Below, piece by piece: positions 55,741-64,000 of a stretch of DNA of 64,000 nt; within the stretch, counting starts at the first letter, position 1, and each line of letters begins with the position of its first letter. The stretch covers positions 1 to 64,000 of the forward strand of contig KV918847.1 of the NCBI GenBank assembly GCA_002049455.2, read 5' to 3'. The position numbers and the translations under genes were made by a program. Source of the DNA: Porphyra umbilicalis (lineage: Eukaryota > Rhodophyta > Bangiophyceae > Bangiales > Bangiaceae). The notes below the pieces were generated by a model. That model searched no databases, was not told where the DNA came from, and saw only the letters and a list, made by a program, of their open reading frames with translations.

Positions 55741-57137
55741 GCACGACTCTCTCGCGACTAAGGCCTGTCGAGCCGCGGCAGGGACCGACTAAGGACATCG
55801 GGACAGCGTCAAAGTAGATAAAGTTGATATAAATACCGATGCCAACGCCGAGAGATGCAGAGCATTTGACGTCCATTGATGTTCAGCACCCGTGGGATTG
55901 CTGGCGCGAGCGCCGCAGCCACCGCCGTCGCCGACTCCCGACGGCTCCGCGCCGACGCGCTCTGCCCCCCCGTCTCCGTCCTCCGCGGCTGACGCGCCCG
56001 CGTGGCCGTCCTCCTCCACGCCCAACGACGGCGCGAGCGTCGGTGGCGGCGCCGACGAAACCCCCGTGGGGCTGCTGTCCCCCTCCGCCTCCCCGGCGGC
56101 GCGGCGATCGGGAGGCGCCCCTCCCCTCCTGCCACCACCTCCCCCGCCGGGCCCCCGATCTTGGCCGACATGGCCCCATGTCGATGACGAGGCGCCGCTG
56201 TTCGCGGTACACCTCCCGCACGGGCCAGCGGTGCTGACAGCGGAGGATATCGGCCTCCCGCCGCCCGTGTTAGGGCTCCCCTGACCGGGCGGGGTGTGGA
56301 GGAGGCGATCACAGCAGACGACGCGGGGGGAGTGGCGAGGGCACGTCGCGGCGTTGCGGCGGGCGCGGCTGCTCGCGTCGCACAGCCCGTGCGTTTTCAG
56401 TGGCCGAGGCGGGGCCGCCGGGTGAGGGCGTGTCCGACAGTGGCGCTGCCTCAGCCGCCCGCGGCCCCGCCCCTCGCCGCTCGTCCGCCGCCGTCGACGG
56501 CTTCGCCGCCCCCGGCGGGGAGGGGGGGGAACGGTGGTCATTGGTGGGTCGGGGGTGGGCGGCGCGAAGCACGGGCGGCTGGACGCCAACGACGTGGGTG
56601 TCGCGGTCGTGGCCGCGGTCGCGACTGTCACGGCCGCCGCTGTCGCTGCTGCCGCCGTCCCGACCGCCGACGACCGACGGCCGCGGCGGCTGGTCGTCGT
56701 GCGGCGCGGCGCCGCCGCAGCCGCCGACGGTTCGTCGGGGGCACGACGCCCGCCCCCGCACGCGCAGCCGGGCCTGGCCGAGATGCATCAGTCTGCATCT
56801 TTCCAAGCTCCTTAGCCGGTGCCGATAGTTTTCCGCGAGAGAAAAAAACTACAGCAAGGCCGTAGCGGTTGCCAGAGGGCTCACAACCGCATTTCATGTA
56901 TCATGTTCCTGATACAGCGCGCGCTCCCGCCTGGAGACCGTCCACACCTGGTATCGGGTTCCATATCCGGACTTACCCGCTTGCTGCTCGCGTGCACTTC
57001 GATTGCAGTAGCGACCCAATTTCATTGCATTCCCACTCCGCGTCCGACAGTAGTCAAGGACAACTGCAGTACACAGAAGGCTTGAAAAATCTGTGGCCAG
57101 GAGTGCGTCTCACATGGCTCTGTCTCGTGACAGAGCT
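55741..57137. other. Stretch between two foldback repeats, possible gene fragment
   Basis: A Pro/Ser-rich + strand frame (55892-56284) ends with DDEAPLFAVHLPHGPAVLTA, which looks more protein-like than its surroundings, and weaker frames follow to 56865. No family is recognised and no full gene can be built. Confidence 0.3.
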
Positions 57138-57262
57138 CGTTGGGGATGTTCCCCAACGCGCCCAACGCGCCCGATTCCCCAACGAGTCCCCCGACAAACT
57201 CCGACGAACCGGGTGCTCGTTGCGACAACGAGTCCCAACGCTTTTGGGACATGTTGGGGAAA
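57138..57262. repeat. Foldback repeat, second copy
   Basis: CGTTGGGGA-TGT-TCCCCAACG (57138-57158), CTCGTTG-CGA-CAACGAG and GTCCCAA...TTGGGAC followed by ATGTTGGG share their core words with the element at 55567-55740. Confidence 0.85.
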
Positions 57263-59583
57263 ACATCAACCACTGACGATGTTGGCGTATGGCCCTCTGC
57301 CGCGTGTGCCGGAATCCTCGCACCTCCCCCAGGTCTGAGTCCCGGGACGTACATGCTAAAACCAGTTCCCGTTCGAGTCTGTTTCTGCCAATGAATCGCC
57401 GTTCGAGTCTCCGCTCCGGGCGAGGCCTGCGTCCCCGAAATCGGCGTTTCCTGTGTCTGGGGGCACATCCGTTCGAGTCTGTTTCAAGCATATGGGGAGG
57501 GGTGTCAGCCCACGAGCGTGCTGGGGGTCTTTTTCGATACGTAGCCGCGTCCTGTTGGAGTAGTTGACTGCATCTCAATACTCCAGCTCTAACACTCAAC
57601 TGCTTGCTTGTAAGGTCAAGAAAGTCGCATCGCTATAGGTAAACCTGTCGAAGCCGATGCCGGCTGTGACGGCCCTGGGCTGCTCGTGGGCGGCGACGAC
57701 CGGGTCGCCGTCCGCATTGGTGCCCGCTAGCGGACTGAGCAGAACGAAAGGGAAAGTGCTGGTTTATAAACAAGGACGGGTGAGCAACCAGAGCATGTAA
57801 TATCGGCCAAGCGGTGGTGCGGTGAGGGTGCGGTGAGGGTCGAAGTGCGGGGACACATCAACTGTGCGGTGGTCAGGTCTGCGCTGGAGCCATCGGATGC
57901 ATACAGCAACAGAAACAAAGGAAAATAACAGCTGAACATGACCGGGGGGGGGGAGGGGTGGGGGAGGATGGGGAAAGACATCAGAGGAGAAGGGAAGGTG
58001 CGGCTCGTCAAAGAATGGAGAGGGGGGCGTCGAGGAAAACACAACGAAACAGAGGGCAGAGTTACACAAATGTAGGAGAGGGGAGGGGGGGGGCTGGCAG
58101 TCGGGGGGGTGGTGGCAGAGGCAGGGGCAAGGGCCATGGTGGCACCTGACAGACACTAGCGAATGCAGCGGACGTCCTCACAACGGCAGGACGAGGGCGC
58201 CACGGCGTGCCGTTTGGACCAGCTCAGAGCCCCTGCTTGGGCCTTCCTCAGGGTTCGGAGCAGTTTGGGCGGGCATCTCAAGCGAACCAACGTCTGCTCA
58301 ATCCGAGCTGTGATTGGCTTAAACGCTTGATCTGTCCCTTTGTACGATGATCCAGGACATGATTGGCCAACGATCTGCCATGATGATTGACCCGAAGCGC
58401 GCCACTTCGACTTCGAGCGCGCAAATTGTTGTCCAACGAAGCCGTCTGCGGCGTCCTGCGTGGCACTCGCCGCGTCAGTGACCTATCCCCTCCTCGACTT
58501 TGTCCCTCGCCTACAGCCGTCACCCCCCCCTTCCTTTGCATGCGCTATCCTCGAGCGTCCCGCTGTTCCCCCCCCCCGAGCCGCTGTCCGACCCCGCCGT
58601 CTTCGTCTTGCCTCATTCTGCCCAAGCACCGCCGTTCTGGTCTTCGAGCTACCGCACCTTGCCCCCTTCCTCTCCCCCCCCCCCCTCTTCATTACCCCCC
58701 TCCCCCTTCCTTCCTCACCCCCTCATGCCCCCCCCTTCATTGCTTTTGCTCACTGTTTCTCTTGTGTTCCACTCAGATGGCCAGATGAGCCAACAACCAT
58801 CAGTCACCCGGCGGCTCCCGCCTGTCGCAGCCGGCCCCCGCGGCACCCGCCGCCATCACCCTTATCGCCGTTGGGGCTCTTTACCAATTCACATGCCTTT
58901 TCAGATACGTTCTGCGCCCTCTTCTAGTGCTATCGCCCGCTAGGCGGGCACCAGCCTGGGGGGCGGACGACAGCCGCCTCCAGGCCCGACGGCTGTCATT
59001 GCCACCGTGTCATCTGGACTGGCTACCTATAGAGATGATGAGTATGGGTAGTCATCTAATGGAAGAAATTGATATTGTAGCACAAACTCCCTCCAGACTG
59101 CACCAGTACATTACGTGCTCCTGAACCGTGGCTGCAGAGTGTTTGCCAGTGCTTGACAAGTGACATAGACTCGAACACTTCGCGGTCTGGAGGCCGGAAA
59201 CCGTGGTTGGAGAATCGTCGAGTGCGGGGTCTGTGAGAGACTCGAACGCGAACTGGTTTTCTCACCCTCCCCGGGACTCGGCGTCAGAAACCTCCCCTGT
59301 GCCGCAAGACGCCGGCAGGCGCGGCATTTCGGCGGGGCCCATGCCATTTCAGGGCGGAGAGAGCGCCGCGGTCAAAGTCGTGTGCAACCCAGCCTCCTCG
59401 CACCTGCCGCGCTGGCCACGGTCGGCGCCGCCAGCGCATGCGTTGCCCTGCTTGGCCCGCGCCAGCGCGCGACACTGTTGCAACCGTCCCCTTGGCCGTC
59501 GCCGCACCGCCGTTGCGACCGTCGCGCTCCCGCACCCCCAGCTCGCCGGCCGCCTGAGCGCGCTCCCCCCCCTTGCCGCCCCC
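57263..59583. other. No confident gene
   Basis: The stretch holds three direct copies of GTTCGAGTCT (57371, 57401, 57471) and two inverted ones (59167, 59238). A polypyrimidine tract (58480-58790) ends in TTCCACTCAG, a possible splice acceptor without an assigned gene. Confidence 0.4.
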
Positions 59584-59657
59584 ATGGACGGGAGGCCGCC
59601 AGTGCGGCACAGGCATGTCCCCCACCCGCGTGGCGGGCGGTGGTGGCTGCCACTCGC

Positions 59658-59692
<35 letters not shown>

Positions 59693-60718
59693 TCGTGGCG
59701 CCGCTCGGCGTCCCCCCCGCGGCGGCGGCGCCCCTCACCGCCGCCTCGCCCCCGTCCATTGCGACGGGCGTGCGCCCGCCGGTCGCGGCCGTGGCGGCGC
59801 CGCGCGCCGCCCCCCCCCCCCGCCTTCCGTCCGTCGTCCGGGACGAGGACGACGATGGTGGGGGCATGTCGGTCGCCGTCCATGCCGGCCTCACTGCCGG
59901 CATCCTCCTCGGCGCCGCCGCCATTGTCATGCTTTGCACCATCTACCGGCGGGGGGGGCGGCGGCGGCGGCGCGCCGCGGCGGCCGGCGACGAGGACGCG
60001 GCGGCGGTCGGCAAGCAGGCGGCGGCGGCGGCGGCGCGCACAGAGTCGCCGCGGGCGTCGGGGGCGGCGGCGGTCGACAAGGAAGCGGCCAAGGCGGCGC
60101 GGGCGGCCCAGAAGGAGGCATCCGCCGCGGCTGTGGCGGACAAGAAGGAGGCCACCGCCGCGACCGCAGCCGCCCGCAAGGACGCGGCCGCTCTGGCCGT
60201 CGCGGGAAAAACAACAATAGGGGCGGCAGCGGTGGTGACGCCGCCGGGCGCCGACATTACCGACGCGCGCCCGTCCCCCCACCCCCCCACCCCCCCCCCT
60301 TCCTCGGCGTGAGCGTGAGCGACGTGACCGCCTCGACGTTTGCGTCGGCCGGCGCCGACGCCATGTACAGCGGCGACGCGTACCACGGGGCGGGCGGGCG
60401 GGCGCCCGGCCCGCCCGCGGGCGCCGGCGTGCCCGTCACGCTCACCGACACGGCAACGACCGTGTACGCGCTGGGCCCCGCCGCCGCGGGCGCGCAGCGG
60501 CTGGCGGTGGCGGCGGGGCATCCGGGGCCCCCGCCGCCCTTGCCGCCGGCGCTGTACGACACGGCGGGGGGGGGGGGGGGGGGGCGGCGGCGGCGGCACC
60601 CGGTGCGTATGCGCAGCAGGCCGCGCTGCCACAGGTGCCGACCGCCGGCAGCATCTCGGACTTTGTGGACGTTGACGCGCTGTTCCGGCCGCCGAGTGGA
60701 CCGACGCGCGGGGGGTGA
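59584..60718 (+). CDS. Ala-rich single-pass membrane protein, unknown
   Basis: I recognise no family. The start is ATG 59584 (MDGRPPVRHRH). A basic N-end and hydrophobic LPLATAAAAAAAAAAIVAPL form a likely signal sequence. A Pro/Ala-rich lumenal part with acidic DEDDDGGG follows. A membrane helix (about residues 100-122, LTAGILLGAAAIVMLCTIY) is followed by a strong stop-transfer RRGGRRRRR. The cytosolic part is a Lys/Ala helix (EAAKAARAAQKEASAAA). The frame changes at C-runs (60275-60299) and a 19-G run (60566-60584). The pieces VSDVTASTFASAGADAMYSG and ISDFVDVDALFRPPSG lead to TGA 60716-60718. The architecture parallels the propeller protein's tail but there is no sequence similarity. Confidence 0.6.
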
Positions 60719-61144
60719 GTACTCGTTAGTGAAGAATAACAGGGTGTTGGTACAATGGACCCTCTGCTTGGGCGCGGCCGGATGCACCCGCCCTTTGGCA
60801 TCCGCCGTGGCCGTGGCTTGGTGCACCGCAACGCGAGCCGGCAGGCCACCGACGTCGACGGCTCCAAAAAGCGACCGCCATGCCACAACCCACCGCAGGT
60901 GGCAGCGGCGGCAGCGGCGGCGGTGGCGGCGGCGGCGGCGGTTGTGGCAACGCACCCCGTAAAACCCCGGTAGTGCCATTGTCGCGGCGAACGCCACTAG
61001 GCTCGCACCGTGATCACCACAGCTCCACCGTGGGCGCCCACCACGCAAATGCCGGGCAGCCGCGGCCGCCGCGCGGGGTGGCAACATGTGTCCCGCCAAC
61101 CCGCAGACTGCAAGAGCCCACACCCAAAAAAGGGGTGGCCACCG
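60719..61144. other. No gene seen
   Basis: Spacer between convergent genes; CGG-rich patch at 60900-60945. Confidence 0.5.
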
Positions 61145-61486
61145 TCAGCCCGCACCCGCCCCAGCACGACCGCCCGGTGCCGCGCCGGCCGCGTCACCGC
61201 TGCCGCTGGCGACAGCGTCGTGCCCATCGCCGCCCCCGGCGTCGGCCTCGGACGTTGCATCACCTTCGGCTTCCGCCTGGGCGTTGGCCTCCTCCGCCTG
61301 CGCCCGCTCCACACACGCATGGTACGCGCGGATGGTCGCCTTGCACGGCCCTTCGCTGTAGCCGTGGCGGCGTAGGCACGATTGGATGGCGCAGGCGGCG
61401 GGGGAGCACCGCCGCTGCGCCGCCGTCAGGTGCGCATACTTGTTGGTGGGTGACGCCGGGGGGGGCGGGGCGGGGTTGGTCGACAT
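61145..61486 (-). CDS. CMC4-like twin-CX9C mitochondrial protein
   Basis: The 113-aa protein has the cysteine pattern C-X9-C ... C-X9-C, with an extra Cys in the first motif: CSPAACAIQSC, ten residues, then CKATIRAYHAC. PAACAIQSCLRRHGYSEGPC matches the CMC4 (MTCP1NB-type) consensus, in which Ala-Cys-Ala/Glu-Ile-Gln and a Tyr before the third Cys are typical. Such proteins fold by the Mia40 disulfide relay in the intermembrane space and assist respiratory-chain or copper handling. The Ala/Gly/Asp-rich C-tail (about 55 residues) is longer than in yeast and animals. The start MSTNPAPPPP gives the family N-terminus. Confidence 0.8.
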   Translation of the reverse strand: MSTNPAPPPPASPTNKYAHLTAAQRRCSPAACAIQSCLRRHGYSEGPCKATIRAYHACVERAQAEEANAQAEAEGDATSEADAGGGDGHDAVASGSGDAAGAAPGGRAGAGAG

Positions 61487-62829
61487 GGCGTGATGACCAG
61501 GGGGCGAGGGGGGGGGGTTGGCAGCCGCGGACCAGCGGGAGAAGACAGGGAGGCGGACGCAGAGGCAGCGGTGGCGACGAGCGCGGACGCACGAGTGAGC
61601 GGAAAACAATGCCACACCCACGAGGTACAGTACACCTCATGCACAGATAGGGCGACGAGGTAGCGCGACGCGGGAGCGGTACAGTCATGTCGCGGGAGAA
61701 GGGTGACAGCCCCGAGCGGACGGGCGGGCGGGTGCAGGGCGATGAAGGTGGAGGCCGGCTGCGTTCGGTCAATAAGAGCAGGGTTTCACAAGTTTATGCC
61801 TTTTTGAATGGCGTATGGCACAGAGAGTTCTCGCTATAAGATCAGGGGTGCTTTGGCAAGGCCCTTGCACTTCCTTCATTTTAATCCCCATTGACGGCCT
61901 GGAAACGCAGGTCATTTTGGAAATGATCTTATGGCCGGTGATCTGATACACAGCGAGTTGTGTGCTCGTCCTTATTTAATCCTCGCCACGGATTAGGAAC
62001 TGTCAAGGGATATGATCGAGGATAGTTTTTCTCACTCAGCGAGATCGATTCTGAGGGTTGGTCAGACGCGTTTTTGAGAAAAGCGTGTGACGATCCCAGG
62101 ATCAGAGGAGGAAATGACGTGAACATCTCCCACCGTTGATCCTGGGGTCATCCCATAACTGAGAGAGGAACCGACCGGGGATTTTTCGCCAGGACATCCT
62201 GCAAACTGATCCCGACGACCACCAGTCCTTTTCCTGAGGATGGTAGAGAGGATTGAGCTGTGAATCGGACGGAGACTGGATGACGGATAGTCCGCGAGAT
62301 CAATCGGAGGACAGGGTGAAAGACTGTCGCCTGGATCAACTGGCAGAAGGGCCTGCGCTTCACCTCACAACGATCTCAGGTCTTTGCTCCACCCGAGAAT
62401 GTATCTCACGAGCTCGGGCTCCTCGTAGCTCTCTTTGTGATGTACCGCTCCAGTCTCAGACGCCACCCACTGTGCTGTGCCGTACTACTCCGTGCTCCTG
62501 CAGGTGACTGCAGCGACCCTGTGCCTGATCTACTCCGTTGGTATCGTCCAGTTGCGGTTTGCGGTGCGAGGAGCCCGCGTCCCGGGCACGCCATTCGCCT
62601 TGAGCTCTGCTGTTCGTGCTGTCGCATCTCCAACGGTTGTGTAACGTGACCGTTCTGGGTGCGGGGCACTCGTCGTATTCGCAAGAGGCAGTGCCATCCC
62701 TGCAGTCCTCTAGCGTGGGACCTCCTGCCCTACGACCCTGTGTTGTCCGCGCCAGGCCGTCACTTGCTTTTATATGTATGTGAGTTTCGTTGCTTGATAG
62801 AGGCATTGGCTGTGGTTAAACCGAGCGCT
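61487..62829. other. AT-richer stretch, 5' region of transposon-like ORF
   Basis: From about 61790 the GC content drops. No gene is seen before 62830. Possibly the 5' part of a mobile element. Confidence 0.45.
62771..62780 (+). promoter_or_regulatory. TATA box of transposon-like ORF
   Basis: TATATGTATG lies 59 bp before ATG 62830, the third TATA-type promoter in the window linked to a transposon-like ORF. Confidence 0.5.
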
Positions 62830-64000
62830 ATGAAGCGTCGCAGGCGAGGTCCTCGTGGATCTGCCTTCTTTAACTTTGCAGACGAGAACCTCCGGCACAT
62901 GGAGTCGCAACTTGCCGCGAACGCCCCAGTTGCAAACACTGCTGATAAGGCAAACCCTGGAAGTAGCAGTGCGGGGCAGATTCAGCACTCTGCATGGAGC
63001 AGTCCGCTCCCAGCGGATGCTGTTCATGGTGAAGAAGACCCCTCCATGGCGTCAGAGTCTGATGATGATGGGATTCCGTCCGAAGATACGGACTTTTCCA
63101 GTGAAGAGGAAGTCTTAGCCGGGGAGTTTGCGTCTCGTCGTGAGTTCGTGTGCTTCACCTACCTCTTCGGGCGCGCCCGTGTTACTCTCAGACAGTATGA
63201 CATTATGCGAGAGGCCGAGAACTCGTTCGACCCTGAGGAAAAGTGGCCGTCGCGGTGGCGACTACAGCAGCTTCGCAATCACATGCTGAAGTCTGCTGCT
63301 CCGGTGCGAAAAGAGAGAACGACGCGCCAGCTTCCTTCTGGAAAGGGAAAAGCCCTGAGAAAGCTACCTGATGTATCTGTGTCATACCTTACGTTCTCTG
63401 AACACATCAAGAGGGACTTTGGGGATCCTGTGACGGCATCTCTGTTTCACAGTGACGGTGACGCGCGCATTGGAACAGTTGAGCGTCCCGCAGAGTTCTT
63501 CCAAACAGTGGCTGCCAGAGACCCCGCTCGCTACAACTTCAAGAATGCTTTCGTGTTCAACCGATACCGGTACGGCCTTGGATGCATCGCAGAGATCTTC
63601 TTGGATAGCAAGACCAAGTTTAAGGCCAAGTTGAAGAGCACCGCAATAGCTACTGATGGAGAAGTCACGATCTCACCGGCAACGTATGCCCATTCCCACG
63701 CACTTCGAGTTGGTGACTTGCTCACGTGTTTTGAGGTCCTTCCAGGCCTCCTTCTTCCGGAGCCCTGGAATTCATGCGTCTCAAGCCAGCGCAAAGTCAC
63801 GCTGAGGATGAGTAGAGCCGGTGAAGTTTTTGTTATCGACGTCTGGAGCGCACCCGGGCGCGAGAAAGACTCATGGACGGCTCTGACTGCTCTAATTCCC
63901 ATTGAGCTAGCTGAAGAGGCTCCGCTCGCCGACGATAACCTCGCCGGAAAGGACCCGTACACTATCTTCGTGTCACTATACGGTGACGAGTTCAGTGTCT
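62830..64000 (+). CDS. Transposon-like ORF, partial (runs off window)
   Basis: The frame is open for 390 codons from ATG 62830 (MKRRRRGPRGSAFFNF) to the window edge without a stop. It has a basic N-tail, an acidic segment (SDDDGIPSEDTDFSSEEE) and EFVCFTYLFGRARVTLRQYD. A conserved-looking part follows: NAFVFNRYRYGLGCIAEIF, then PYTIFVSLYGDEFSV. The last block resembles the region before the catalytic part of large plant/fungal/algal transposases, but I cannot name the family. Codon use (GAA, AGA, CTT, TCT) and GC content are unlike the GC3-rich host genes, supporting a mobile or transferred origin. Confidence 0.7.
   Translation, partial: MKRRRRGPRGSAFFNFADENLRHMESQLAANAPVANTADKANPGSSSAGQIQHSAWSSPLPADAVHGEEDPSMASESDDDGIPSEDTDFSSEEEVLAGEFASRREFVCFTYLFGRARVTLRQYDIMREAENSFDPEEKWPSRWRLQQLRNHMLKSAAPVRKERTTRQLPSGKGKALRKLPDVSVSYLTFSEHIKRDFGDPVTASLFHSDGDARIGTVERPAEFFQTVAARDPARYNFKNAFVFNRYRYGLGCIAEIFLDSKTKFKAKLKSTAIATDGEVTISPATYAHSHALRVGDLLTCFEVLPGLLLPEPWNSCVSSQRKVTLRMSRAGEVFVIDVWSAPGREKDSWTALTALIPIELAEEAPLADDNLAGKDPYTIFVSLYGDEFSV

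Noticed and set aside
57371..57480. GTTCGAGTCT copies as tRNA T-arms
   Set aside because: No acceptor, D or anticodon stems can be built around them.
58460..58943. Pro/Leu-rich + strand frames
   Set aside because: They arise from a polypyrimidine tract open in all three frames.

Overview
The window looks like nuclear DNA of a GC-rich, intron-poor eukaryotic alga, most likely a bangialean red alga (Porphyra/Pyropia type). This is an inference from gene content and style. The eukaryote-specific genes are a COG7 Golgi-tether subunit, SPCS2 signal-peptidase subunit, GPN2 GTPase, linker histone H1 and a CMC4-like twin-CX9C protein. The intron borders are GTATGT/GTACGT...AG. The mix of a vanadium-haloperoxidase-like protein, a sarcosine/dimethylglycine methyltransferase-like enzyme and KDZ/Plavaka-like transposons fits red algae. 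No database search was possible.

Layout. 1-8.6 kb: a decayed Tc1/mariner-IS630 transposase (-), a 37-bp tandem repeat, an unrecognised membrane protein (+) and a broken tocopherol-C-methyltransferase-like pseudogene (+). 8.7-17 kb: a broken two-exon KDZ/Plavaka-like transposase (-) diverges from a large companion ORF (+); a 138-bp in-frame minisatellite lies between them and both have TATA boxes. 18.4-23.5 kb: a perfect 27-bp inverted repeat, a PAP2/vanadium-haloperoxidase-like secreted protein (+) and an enolase-like protein (+) that has lost catalytic residues. 23.8-35.3 kb: COG7 (-), PP2C phosphatase (+) and an ABCD-type ABC half transporter (-). 35.3-39 kb: very GC-rich sequence without a credible gene. 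39-48 kb: SDMT-like methyltransferase (+), histone H1 (-, one intron), SPCS2 (-), GPN2 (-, three introns). 49.8-54 kb: MAPEG protein (-), secreted beta-propeller single-pass membrane protein (+), germin-like cupin (-). 55.5-57.3 kb: two related foldback repeats, one with a 64-bp perfect palindrome. 59.6-64 kb: an alanine-rich single-pass membrane protein (+), a CMC4-like protein (-) and the start of an AT-richer transposon-like ORF that runs off the window (+).

The genes do not form one pathway. They are individually promoted housekeeping and secretory genes (COG7, SPCS2 and several secreted or membrane proteins) with mobile-element debris between them. In many otherwise well-conserved genes the reading frame changes exactly at runs of 8-21 G or C. 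This points to assembly indels more than to true pseudogenes, and coordinates for those genes span the frame changes.
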